The notes beneath the pieces were generated by a model. The model saw nothing but the letters and a program-made list of their open reading frames with translations. It had not been told where the DNA came from and did not search any database. From Endomychus coccineus (taxonomy: Eukaryota > Arthropoda > Insecta > Coleoptera > Endomychidae): DNA of 64,000 bases. The position numbers were made by a program, and so were the translations under genes. Positions 1 through 10,115 of this stretch are shown in pieces (positions within the stretch are counted from its first letter, which is position 1; each line of letters starts with the position of its first letter). Location: the NCBI GenBank assembly GCA_958510875.1, contig OY294067.1, positions 136,307,726 to 136,371,725 of the forward strand. Direction: 5' to 3'.

Positions 1-2510
1 GTTGTTATTGAAAAAAAAACGTTTGTAATTCTAAAATAATTTCACAAGGCTAACTATTGTGTATCTAGAACAATCAGAGATAATATCAAAAAAATAAATA
101 AAATAATCCATTAAATGACCATAGATAAAAACAATCTCTGTGAATACACATGAATATAACATTAAACTTCACACACACACAACTCCTTTAACACCTCACC
201 TAATTATATCAATAGTAGCTGCAATGAATACATCAAACGAGAATTTTCAATTGAATATTATGTTAGGAACAATTCAGAATTGTATTCCAATCTCAACGTG
301 CGATTAACAATGGAATAAAGGATCAAAAAAGGAGAGCGGAAAAAAGAAATTTGAATGCAGTCTCAACAGGTATAATTTGAAAAAAGTAAAAATTCAAAGT
401 TGACCACGAGTTCAGTTCTTTTAAAATGATGACAAATTGTTTGAATAATTATTACTTATAAATTTACAGAATGAAGTTATGGTCAAGTATCAAAAACAAG
501 AACCAAAGAAAAAACGAGGTTACCTTCGGTACGTAAAATCAGTTACGCACCCGGTATAATCTACAACTCCATAATAGATAGATGCACTCTACTATTTGTT
601 GTGTCATAATCAAACACATCTTTAGGCAAAGTTTTTTGAAATATCCAGGAAACTATCCATGTTAGCATAAGATTAAGCCGTTAACAATGAGATTAAAAAC
701 TTTCAAACATAATATCTCTGGATTTGCCATAGATATTATATTCATTCATAAATTTCACACAAAAGGTTTATTACACGATAATGCCTACATATCTCGATAG
801 CTGGACTTCCCAGCATGAATATATCAATGGCTCTTCACTTCTCAACATAATAATTGGTAACAAGTAAAAAGTAGGTAGAATCACAGCATATTACTCTGGT
901 TGAAACTATTTTGGAATGAAAATGAGAACATTCATGTGGAGTTCTCATTTGGAAACACTCCATTGTGTTACCTAAGGGTAATTCTGAAAAAAAGTTGTTT
1001 CCAACAATGCCAGATTGAAAACTGTTCAGGTACAAGCTTCGTCAATCAGCATTTATACATTCCGTATTTATTTAGGTACATGTAGCTAAATGTCGATGTT
1101 ATAATAGGGATTCTCGATAAGTATACGAGGTAGAAAGAAACGAATCCATCATCCTCTATCTCTCCCTTTGGAAAATTGGCAATGGTGAAATCGAAAAATG
1201 ACTTGTCTTTTGTTCTCGAGTTATTTGAGAAAACTTGATTCTTCGAGTTTTTGTTTTTCAGTTATTTATGTATTTGGATTGAAATAGTTTCTACATTATC
1301 GAGTCTTTTTCACAAGTGGAATGCAGTGGCGTAGTCACTTTTCCCAAAAAAAAAATCATAATAATTTTTTCCCATTCCAAATATATGTATAATGTTAAGT
1401 CGATTTCATTATTTTTACTAGATCTGGTATTTATATAATAATTCTTAAGACTTTTTCACTCCAAATAGTAGGCTTACGTCATTTAGAAAATGCTTTATCG
1501 AAGAAATACTCATCCTCAATTTCATAAATAACTGAGATATACCAAAAAAAAAAACTCGAAAAATTGACATTTTTCAAATGAAACAAAAGAGGATAGCCAA
1601 GTTTCATTTCACCATGTACATTTTTTCAAAAAAAAGTTCGAGTATGGAGGTTAGTTTTTTATATCTCTTTCTTATACTTATGGAGATTTACTATTAAAAC
1701 ATCGAAATTTAGTCATCCTGTTCATATGTGACAACTAGCGTAATTTCATTGGTCAGATAAAATATGTGCATACATATTCTCTTAGTGTACAGATATCAAA
1801 AAATCTGACCATGAAACTAGATACACTAGCGGAAGTTCAACTGAATATTTCTGACGGTAGTTTTAAATATTTTCCCTTTATATAAATCATTACTCCATAA
1901 TACATTATGATAATTATGTATCATTTTATATTTTCATAGGAACGTCGGTTTTCTAAACATTATAAGGTGATACAAAGGAAAGATGTGATATGAATTTATT
2001 ATTGGTTTCTGGTTTTTTATTATATTTTTTATAAAAATGGAAAAGTCTGATATGGAAATTACGATAAAATATATGAGTATCAGAGTAAAATGCAGTCAAT
2101 TGATGGCTCAAGATACAATACGTTTGTCAATTCATTCCAGGAATCTAAAGCTATATTAGAACTATAATCCAGATTAGATGATATTGAAATCATTTGGAAC
2201 AATTTTCATTTCATTCTAACACAATTAGAAATGCATGATGGATATTGCTCCTTCTCGGTAACAACAAAGACGATCGAGGTATTAATAATTCAAGCCAAAA
2301 CATCTGTTTCATAGTTTCCGGCAATAAACAAGTTGAAATCAACATACAGGGTCAGGTACCTACCCTTGAATGAAGCCGAGTTTTATGGAACACTTTATTC
2401 ATAATAATACTTCCAATAACATTTAAAAATGTCTCCAGTATTATTGAGAATGATCTGAACATTGATACAGTTAATCTAGGAACGTATATTATAAGATCAA
2501 CATACTTTAC
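1..2510. other. AT-rich anonymous DNA, no gene seen
   Basis: I see no coding region, RNA gene or clear mobile-element fragment in this stretch. Open frames are under about 70 codons and lie in both strands at chance density. A short (CA)n run occurs near 171-180. The base composition is strongly AT-rich, with many A and T homopolymer runs, as expected for insect intergenic DNA. Confidence 0.5.
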
Positions 2511-2511
2511 A

Positions 2512-2709
2512 AATAGCGAATTATCAATTTTCCACTTGAATATATGCAGCCTTTCATGTCATTTTGATGAATTAAACATTCTTCTGAAATCTTTTCAGAA
2601 TCATAATTTTGGAATTATAATACTAACTAGAACATGGCAAATAGTTCCTGAAAGTTTTAATATTCAAGACTATAATTCTTTCTATAATAATAGTTTCGAG
2701 ATATGTTAA
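2512..2709 (+). pseudogene. Non-LTR retrotransposon endonuclease fragment (jockey/CR1 type)
   Basis: About 65 codons read as the N-terminal part of the apurinic-type endonuclease of a jockey/CR1-like non-LTR retrotransposon. The visible landmarks are HLNICSL near the start (family pattern H-L-N-x-R-S), FDELNILLKSF, then IIILTRTW and a following FNIQDYNSFYN stretch (family pattern G-Y-N). The catalytic glutamate of the usual L-T-E-T-W box is replaced by Arg, so the domain would be inactive even if translated. It ends in a stop after the endonuclease N-terminus, and no RT follows. It is a short relic. Confidence 0.6.
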
Positions 2710-3249
2710 TAAAATTTTGTGCACAAGCATTAGGGAACATTGACATTTCTTTAGTAAATCCTTATTGGGTTCTTTTCGCGTATTGAAAACACGCAACAGT
2801 GCTTTAATTCATCATCGTCATAGACAGATTTTTTCAAATTTCAAAATAGATCAAAACAGATGACAAAAAGTGCTCCTCTTGGGATAGATACATTTTTCAT
2901 TTTGCAGACTATGAAAAAACGGATGAAGTATTTGATTACAGTTGATAACTGTTAATAAGAATTTGTGAATTTCAAGTTTGTTTGATTTGTTTAAGGAATT
3001 AAGATATATTTAACTGAAACAGAAATAACTACTATACTAACAACAATTGTTGGAAACTGTGACAGAAAAACGCATTTACGCTCAGCTATATCGAGTATTC
3101 AATAAAGTACATCTGAATAAAAACATCACTAGGCAATTGTTTCAAAAACGGTGAAAATATTCAATGACGAAAATTTGTTGAATGTTTTAATTAATGTAGT
3201 AGATAATGGTCCGTGCAACAATTAGCTCTAAACCATAACATGTGCCGAC

Positions 3250-3870
3250 GATGCTCAGTCTGAAAAATAATCAAAAAGACTTTTATCTTCACAAAACATA
3301 ATTACTGCAAGCATTAAGAGATCGTAGAATAGAAATTTACGAAGTTATGATGAAAAAAATACTAATCCATATTTTGTTTCAAACACTTTTCACACGGATG
3401 GAGCAATATTTTGTTCAAACGGTAATGTCAAAAGATACGATTGTAGATATTGACCTGATAATAGTCTGAGCTAGATGGATCAGGTTCATATACAGTATTC
3501 CCAAAAAATAAATATTTGGATGCGATTTAGCGGCAACAATATTGTAGGACTTTTTTTCATTGATAGAGACTTAGATATATTGAGGGAAAATATCATCTCT
3601 CAACATAGGCGTCTGTTCCCAAATTCATTAAATCAAAACCAGGAAATATAGTAACATGAAAATGATGCACCAGCACACTATGCCTTCAACTCTAGACAAT
3701 TTTTCTAACACTAGGTACTCTCTCAAACCAATGAATCAGTCGACGAGGAAGTATAGGATAGCCGGCGAGGTAACCAAACTTGGCACCACTCGTTTTTGGT
3801 AGTTTCAAAAAAGTAGGGTGTACGTTAATAGATCACACAAGATCTCAATTACAGATTAGACAACCAATTC
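3250..3870 (+). pseudogene. Mariner-type transposase relic (DD34D-like)
   Basis: Frame-shifted remains of an IS630/Tc1/mariner-type transposase catalytic domain. Recognisable in order are an F-x-T-D-G-A stretch near 3395 (first catalytic Asp region), QKINIWMRFSGNNIVGLFFID near 3505-3560 (family pattern V-W-x-G-I-x-x-N-x-I-I-G-P-F-F), a H-x-N-D-A-P-A-H-Y block near 3658-3690 (second Asp region), and a decayed P-N-x-W-I-G-R-R-G/ARSP-like segment near 3730-3790. Several stops and frameshifts exclude function. No terminal inverted repeats were recognised. Confidence 0.5.
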
Positions 3871-4024
3871 CCGATATACCTCTTATTTGGTGGAAAAACA
3901 CAATTCAAAGCAGCACTCATGCGTAGCATTACTGTCAGAAAGTGAATGATGGATACTAAACACCAAAGTTCCCAATTTGAGTTAACTAGTTTTAGTTTTT
4001 TCCATAAATGGCAACTATACAGAT

Positions 4025-4250
4025 GACATTCCTCAACTTAGGCTTCTGTTCGCAAATTCATTAAATCAAAACCAGCAGGATGGTGTTAACTACAAATTTT
4101 CTCAATACTTCTTCTCCAATCAGATGGAGGGGTCGACCAGGAATTATAAAAAGACAAAGTAGACTTAGCGCCACTCCATTTTATTTGTGGGGGTATCTAA
4201 TCTAATAAGTCGAGTTAACGTTAATAGACTGGACAACCTCAAAACCCTAT
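4025..4250 (+). pseudogene. Second partial copy of the same mariner C-terminus
   Basis: The sequence from about 4041 repeats, with divergence, the segment that starts at about 3607 (both contain the run gcaaattcattaaatcaaaa or a near match). It continues into a decayed C-terminal transposase segment ending near the word aacgttaatagac. The H-x-N-D-A-P-A-H-Y block present in the neighbouring copy is deleted here. Two overlapping 3' halves in the same orientation suggest a partial duplication of one old mariner copy, or two insertions of the same family. Confidence 0.4.
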
Positions 4251-5035
4251 TATTACTTGAAACATACACATGATTCATCTTCTTCATGATCATTTTAAGG
4301 TCAATCTCACATTTTTAGTATTTGATAACATCACAGAAAACTTTACATTTACATCATTTGATTATTTAAAATTTAGAGATTTGCAGATCGCACGTTCGAC
4401 ATATATCAAAATATGTCATCAGGAACAAGTATCTTTTGGGATCTAACTCCGTAAGTTAATTAAAACTTGATAGAAAGCCCAATTCTACAAAATACGATGC
4501 TTGGTTTGTTGATATCTGATAATAGGATAACCGTGTTCCATCTATTCAACTCAACATTTGAAAGATCTTACCAATTAAGCATTTCATTGTACATGTATAT
4601 ATCAATTATTCATTAATTTGCCTTGTAGGATTGGTCAGTCATAGGTCGCAGGTCTTTCAATACATTACTACCTAAAAAAAAGGTTATCGATCACTCACAA
4701 TCCTTCTATATTAAAAATAGTAATTATAATTAGAACCCTGTATCTATATCAGGTTTCACATATATATTTTTTTGCGGTGGATCTTTTTGCGAACCTGCTA
4801 TGGTTGATCTTGTTTGATGAATTATAGGAATTAACTCTGAAGGTTTCAGTAGAAGACTTAGATATGTTTCTATCATTTCTCATAGTAACCTAGTAACAGA
4901 AATTCTCCAAGTGAACAAGTCTTAAAATGAAAGATAAATTTTCAATCACTACGAAATCCTCCAATTTTAGTATAGATAGGAAGGTTCATCGTGTAATCTG
5001 TATTCTTTAAAATAAGATTTATTTTTTACCAATTA
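4251..5035. other. Anonymous AT-rich DNA
   Basis: No coding potential, RNA gene or repeat was recognised in this interval. Confidence 0.4.
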
Positions 5036-5395
5036 AACGAAACTTGTTTAAACAAGTAACAAAACCAAAAAATTTACCATGTTTTTCAACATAAAAGTTC
5101 ATTTTTCTCGAAAACGGTCAACTTTAGAGCTTATGACCAAGTACATTTTTGTGTAGAAAACATTGGCATCTCAAAACCGTACTTTTTCTAGTTGCGTAGA
5201 AGTTGGGGAGAAAAACAACCACTATCCCTTCACAATCTCCACCAATTATGGATAAAAAAATTATTTGTATCGCTCAAAACATAGCTTACTATAAGTAGAG
5301 ATTGCTCACAAAAGCTGTTTTCTGTACGATGAACGGTTCTATCTTATTCCCAAGTTATGAACGGAAAAACTGAAACACCCTGTATATATACAGTT
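5036..5395 (-). mobile_element. MITE-like element end (acaccctgta terminus)
   Basis: This block ends at a terminus reading aaacaccctgta followed by TATA, the reverse of the tacagggtgtt terminus seen at 47253. The interior (for example the run around ttggggagaaaaacaaccac and the block around gtttttcaacataaaagttc) is a diverged inverted match to 47300-47720. Two dispersed copies sharing an end and an interior identify a repeat family. No ORF is present, so it is probably a non-autonomous DNA transposon related to the mariner-like elements here. The other end was not located. Confidence 0.55.
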
Positions 5396-5485
5396 TAATG
5401 AACTGTGATCAACTGATCACATGACTTCCCTAGATTTTGTTGGAAAATTAGCTGTCGGACATTTCTGCGGATCAAGTGTACCGGG

Positions 5486-6460
5486 AAATCAAAAATTATC
5501 TTGGTCAAGGGTGATTGTGGAATCTAAAACGTGTGTCTCACTTTACGTTATCAAAACTTGTGTCAAATTAATTAATTTGAAGTTTCTAAAAGAGAGAAAT
5601 TTCGCAAATTCATACGAATGTTCTAACACTCAGAAGTCTCTAACCCTTCAGACTCTGGGGGCCTATTGAAATTAGAAGGTTCGAATCGTATAAAAACACA
5701 ATTACATGAACGCCAGACGTCCTATGTAATTAGCTACGAACGTAACCATTTTGACATATGCCTCGAGGAACTCGCTACGCGTCAGTTAGAGTTTATACTT
5801 TTTACCTCGATCTTGTTAATTCGGGGCTGTTCATGCCCCGGGCGGCCGGCACCAGTTGTATTGAAGTATTTTCAGCTATAGGTCGCTAGCTTTTAACCGC
5901 TTTTGGGTATATTTCAGTAGCTAAAAAATTCCCTTTGGTACATCGCACGTTAGATGCGCGTAGCTGAGACCTGAGAGTACCGATTTCTATTTTAATTAAA
6001 TTTTCCCATTTGATCGACATTTTGGGGCCGGAGACTATGCTATTCAGTTGGCGCCGTTCATAAACTAACGACATGGAGCGAAAACCGCATGCGAAAAGTC
6101 CTCGTAAAGACGTTCTATGTTCCGAAGATTTGCACTTTTCTAACTCGCGAGCTACGCACTCCTCACGTGAACGTCATTCGATTTATCGAAAGTTTTCGAC
6201 CCCGTTTGTGGCTATTGCGACCTTGTAAAAGATTCAAAGTTAACATTTCGTTTTACATTCCACAACCACCCTTGACCAAGATAATTTTTAATTTGTAGTT
6301 CATTATTGTTTTTCAACTGGAATGAATAGGTATGAAATTTGTAGGTCATTGATGATGTCAGTGTGACAGTGATATAATTATTCCAAACGTAAAGTAAGAC
6401 ACACATTTTAGATTCCACAACCACCCTTAACCAAGATAATTTTTGATATCCCGGTATATG
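5486..6460. mobile_element. Composite mariner-related element with captured insert
   Basis: The left end (5486-5545) and right end (6386-6460) are inverted copies of each other, around the core aaaattatcttggt. The right 170 bases (6290-6460) match the 3' end of the mariner at 33680-33840 almost base for base. A second copy of the terminal sequence lies internally at 6254-6289, so the segment 5486-6289 looks like a separate terminal-repeat unit inserted into or fused with the mariner 3' end. The interior 5670-6240 is clearly more GC-rich than its surroundings and codes for nothing recognisable. Confidence 0.55.
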
Positions 6461-7540
6461 ATTGTAGGAACAGAAAATATATCGGAAGATTAAAACAGAA
6501 GTGAAAATTTTTATCAGGACAAGCTTTCATATTAAAGTGTAACAGAAGGAAATAAGAACCCTAAAAATCCCATATACAAGTTCTGAATAGAATCGTCCGC
6601 CATTTTAGCCACCATATTGAATCTTTGAATTTTGACAAACATAGTATAACCTACGGCCCCAAAAACCCCACATATCAATTTAAAGAAGAATCGATCCATA
6701 ATCACATGATTCGTCCGACATCCAGAATTTTCAAATTTTGATTGAAAATTCGTCGAACTGCTGACTACAAAAATTCCCTTATACCAATTTTAAATAGAAT
6801 CGTACTATAATCACAAGACCCGCCCGTCATCCAGAACGTGTTTTGTTTCTATACATATGTCATAACACGTCACCCGAATGATTGACACCTGCCAAATTTC
6901 ACCAGAACGTACAAATAGATAGATCGATAGATAAACAAGGCAAGTTAAATAAAAGCTTGTAATGATTTAGAAACCGCTAATGAAATCACTTTGTATTATA
7001 CTCTGTCACATTGAAATTATGATGTATTTCACAACACCATGTTTTATATTGATACTTGCTGTCATATGAACTAATAAAATTTGCCACAGAATAAAGACAT
7101 AACATAGAAGGTAACGTTATATCGATGGCGTCACTCGAATCTTGAAACAATAATTTCAGAAAGTTCTGCGGGTTGAATATTTGTGTGTGATATATGTTTA
7201 ATAACCAGAAAATCATGGTTGTATTTATGGTTCGATAAGATAGTATAATTCCATTCGAAAAACCGAATCTAATCTATACGACCAATAGGAACGGCGCAGT
7301 CGTCTCCATAGTGAGTTACGCACGCACGCAGGCACATACGTACGTTCGTACATACATACATTATTTCAAAAATAGTCTAGATCGATTCAAAAATGCTCGA
7401 ATGGGATATATCAGGAAAAGTCCGTTATTCATTTTTGGGCCGACCACAATACTTCCCTTACACTATATATTACGTATTGTGAGGGAATCAAAATTAAGTA
7501 ATAATTTTATAGATATACAAATTGAATAAGGCCATACAGT
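6461..7540. other. Non-coding DNA with three diverged short repeats
   Basis: Three loosely similar blocks near 6565-6620, 6675-6740 and 6780-6840 share words such as aatagaatcgt, atcacatga and cgtccgacatccag, and look like an old degenerate tandem repeat. A run of alternating purine/pyrimidine tetranucleotides (acgcacgcaggcacatacgt) lies near 7318-7360. No gene was seen. Confidence 0.4.
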
Positions 7541-7795
7541 CTAACATCTCAAAATTCCAGAAAATGTTCAAGTCCTCAAACTGTAACATGAACAAATTAG
7601 TAAAATGTCCTCAAAGTGTACGATATTTAAGAATCCAACAGTTTGGGGACATCGTACCCAAAGTGTAGTATATGTTGACCTAAACTATGGCTTGCACTTT
7701 GGGGTCGTCCCCGAAGTGTAGGCTTTGGGTCCGAAGTGTAGGATCCTTGCAGTTTTAGGTCCTCAAAGTGTAGGATTGACATACATATATAAATG
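7541..7795. repeat. Cluster of degenerate aagtgtagg repeats
   Basis: The words caaagtgta or cgaagtgta followed by g/c occur at least five times between about 7610 and 7770 at irregular spacing, often preceded by tcctc, tccc or tccg. An inverted partner, tgcactttgg, is near 7690. The cluster lies immediately upstream of the 473-bp satellite array. Nothing in it is coding. It may be an old minisatellite or part of a mobile element. Confidence 0.45.
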
Positions 7796-7872
7796 TATGT
7801 CGCATTGTGTTCATCAATGATCTACTATCCTTTCAGAGGTTTATATTTACAAAAATATAAAAATCTAATAGG

Positions 7873-7945
7873 ACCGAAGTGGTGTAATTGGTAAACACCC
7901 TGGACTAGAAATCCAGAAATGTGGGTTCGAATCCCGCCTATGGTT
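7873..7945 (+). tRNA. tRNA-like gene, anticodon AGA, copy 1
   Basis: A 73-nt sequence folds as a cloverleaf. The acceptor ACCGAAG/CTATGGT has one G-T pair and one A-A mismatch. T8, a GTGT/ACAC D-stem, and A14, G18-G19 and A21 are all in place. The anticodon stem CTGGA/TCCAG has loop CTAGAAA (anticodon AGA), the variable loop has 4 nt, and the T-arm is GTGGG/CCCGC with loop TTCGAAT. An A-box (TGGTGTAATTGG) and a perfect B-box (GGTTCGAATCC) provide an internal pol III promoter, and TTTT follows at 7951. AGA would decode serine, yet the long serine variable arm is missing. This may therefore be a tRNA-derived pol III gene or a pseudo-tRNA rather than a working tRNA-Ser. Confidence 0.7.
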
Positions 7946-8345
7946 CAATCTTTTACGTTTATTCATCTTTATAATCCTATGTTAAATTATCTAAGTTATC
8001 TTCATAATTCAGAAAATTTAATTCTATATCTCTTAAGTTACATACACGATAGTGGCCAATTAGGCAAAGAAACTTTAAACTTGTTTATAATTAACCAGAA
8101 CAATTCTCAGTCAGTTCTATTGAAATATATAAGAACCAGGATGCTGTCATTTGAATAAGAACTGTCAAGTAACTGCCAACCATAGCAGTACTAACCTACA
8201 ATCCTTACTTCAAAAAACGACTGAACTTTAGATGAATGTGCGTGAATAGTTGATCTATGGTAGGGCATCGAATCGCATTGTGTTCATCAATGATCTACTA
8301 TCCTTTCAGAGGTTTATATTTACAAAAATATAAGAATCTAATAGG

Positions 8346-8418
8346 ACCGAAGTGGTGTAATTGGTAAACACCCTGGACTAGAAATCCAGAAATGTGGGTT
8401 CGAATCCCGCCTATGGTT
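8346..8418 (+). tRNA. tRNA-like gene, anticodon AGA, copy 2
   Basis: Identical in sequence to the copy 473 bases upstream, including both internal promoter boxes, the AGA anticodon loop and the downstream T4 run. It lies in the second full satellite unit. Confidence 0.7.
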
Positions 8419-8818
8419 CAATCTTTTACGTTTATTCATCTTTATAATCCTATGTTAAATTATCTAAGTTATCTTCATAATTCAGAAAATTCAATTCTAT
8501 ATCTCTTAAGTTACATACACGATAGTGGCCAATTAGGCAAAGAAACTTTAAACTTGTTTATAATTAACCAGAACAATTCTCAGTCAGTTCTATTGAAATA
8601 TATAAGAACCAGGATGCTGTCATTTGAATAAAAACTGTCAAGTAACTGCCAACCATAACAGTACTAACCTACAATCCTTACTTCAAAAAACGACTGAACT
8701 TTAGATGAATGTGCGTGAATAGTTGATCTATGGTAGGGCATCGAATCGCATTGTGTTCATCAATGATCTACTATCCTTTCAGAGGTTTATATTTACAAAA
8801 ATATAAAAATCTAATAGG

Positions 8819-8891
8819 ACCGAAGTGGTGTAATTGGTAAACACCCTGGACTAGAAATCCAGAAATGTGGGTTCGAATCCCGCCTATGGTT
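8819..8891 (+). tRNA. tRNA-like gene, anticodon AGA, copy 3
   Basis: Identical to copies 1 and 2. It lies in the truncated third unit, which keeps the tRNA-like gene and its T4 run but loses the distal ~190 bases to the (TA)n tract. Confidence 0.7.
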
Positions 8892-9028
8892 CAATCTTTT
8901 ACGTTTATTCATCTTTATAATCCTATGTTAAATTATCTAAGTTATCTTCATAATTCAGAAAATTTAATTCTATATCTCTTAAGTTACATACACGATAGTG
9001 GCCAATTAGGCAAAGAAACTTTAAACTT

Positions 9029-9031
<3 letters not shown>

Positions 9032-9118
<87 letters not shown>
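9032..9118. repeat. (TA)n microsatellite
   Basis: About 43 uninterrupted TA dinucleotides. It directly follows the truncated satellite unit and is bounded on the right by gtatacgattt. Confidence 0.95.
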
Positions 9119-9122
<4 letters not shown>

Positions 9123-9289
9123 ACGATTTATTAACGGTTCAATTACCATATACATACACTTGTATAAAAAATTTAAAGAGGTAACCTTATCACAATGAAA
9201 AATCATCTACACTAAACTACAAACTACATAATCACAGTACCAGAACAGATCCCGGATGGGGCAGAGCGCGACCTCTCCTCACATCATAA

Positions 9290-10115
9290 GCAATAGTCTA
9301 ACATCCTACTTGAATCTGTACAATGTAGAGCCGAAGGATTCACAATCAGCGACGGCCCTAGACATCCCACGCGCAGACGAGAATGCACTATAGTTGGTTC
9401 TACAAAAAGGTGCCATAAGCAATGGGTTCTTTCTTACAAGCCGGTATTCGAAAAGTGAACATTTCCAAGACCGCAGCAGAATCGATTCCAAAATTTGATA
9501 CCTTATATACAAAGCAAAGGTCGAAGTAACTACGTCTGACATTCGAATGCAGAATACCAAAATATTTAAGTATATTAACATAGGAGGTATTCTTATATTC
9601 AATATGTGATTTGAAACATAAGTATCTCACAAACTTTCTTTGGACATTTCCAACCCGTTCAATATGAACATTATATCCTGGAGACCAATTAACTGAGCAG
9701 TACTCGAGTATCGAGCGTACTAAACTATTATATAAAATTATCAATGCCCTAATATTTGAAAATTCTTGGGACTGCCTAATAATGAAACCAACCATCCTGT
9801 TTGCTCTGCCTATAATTGCGTCAATATGTAGGTTATAATTCAGCTTTGAATCGGGGACAACAACGAGATCTTTATAATTGTCAACTTATACTAGAGCATG
9901 GCCACGAACAATATAGTCATGACAACTTACAATTTTCTTTCTAGAAAACCTCAACATTTAACATTTCACATAGTCCAATTCAAGATAATTCCTATCACAC
10001 CAGTCGATAAAGATGTCTATATCGCTCTGAAGACGTGAAAAGTCAGGTTCATGCTCTATTCTAATGAACAGTTTTAGGTCGTTGGCAAACAGTAGAAGCT
10101 GTGAAACTAATCTCC
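9290..10115 (-). pseudogene. Non-LTR retrotransposon RT 3' part (jockey/CR1-like)
   Basis: Read on the minus strand, this is the second half of a non-LTR reverse transcriptase. A FANDLKLF block (10060-10090, equivalent to the catalytic Y/F-A-D-D motif but with Asp changed to Asn) is followed by LELDYVKC, then the thumb-like segment LYNSLVRSILEYCSVNWSP and HIERVGNVQRKFVRYLCF (9600-9750). It has several stops and shifts, including one inside the YVKC stretch. Its upstream (higher-coordinate) part is missing because the Penelope-like element starts at about 10115, so it is either a 5'-truncated copy or was interrupted by that insertion. Confidence 0.7.

Larger units (their letters stand above)
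7801..9031 (+). repeat. 473-bp tandem satellite, locus 1 (2.6 units)
   Basis: Two complete units (7801-8273, 8274-8746) and one truncated unit (8747-9031) are nearly identical and repeat with an exact 473-base period. Only a handful of substitutions separate the units (for example near 8331, 8491 and 8632). Each unit contains one tRNA-like gene with a downstream T4 run, then ~330 bp of AT-rich sequence. The third unit stops at gtttata and runs straight into a (TA)n tract, exactly as the last unit does at locus 2 (48814). The 79-codon open frame in each unit begins inside the tRNA-like sequence, and I do not regard it as a protein gene. Confidence 0.9.

Noticed and set aside
7919..8158. 79-codon open frame repeated in each satellite unit
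   Set aside because: It begins inside the tRNA-like sequence and simply repeats with the 473-bp unit; no protein features.
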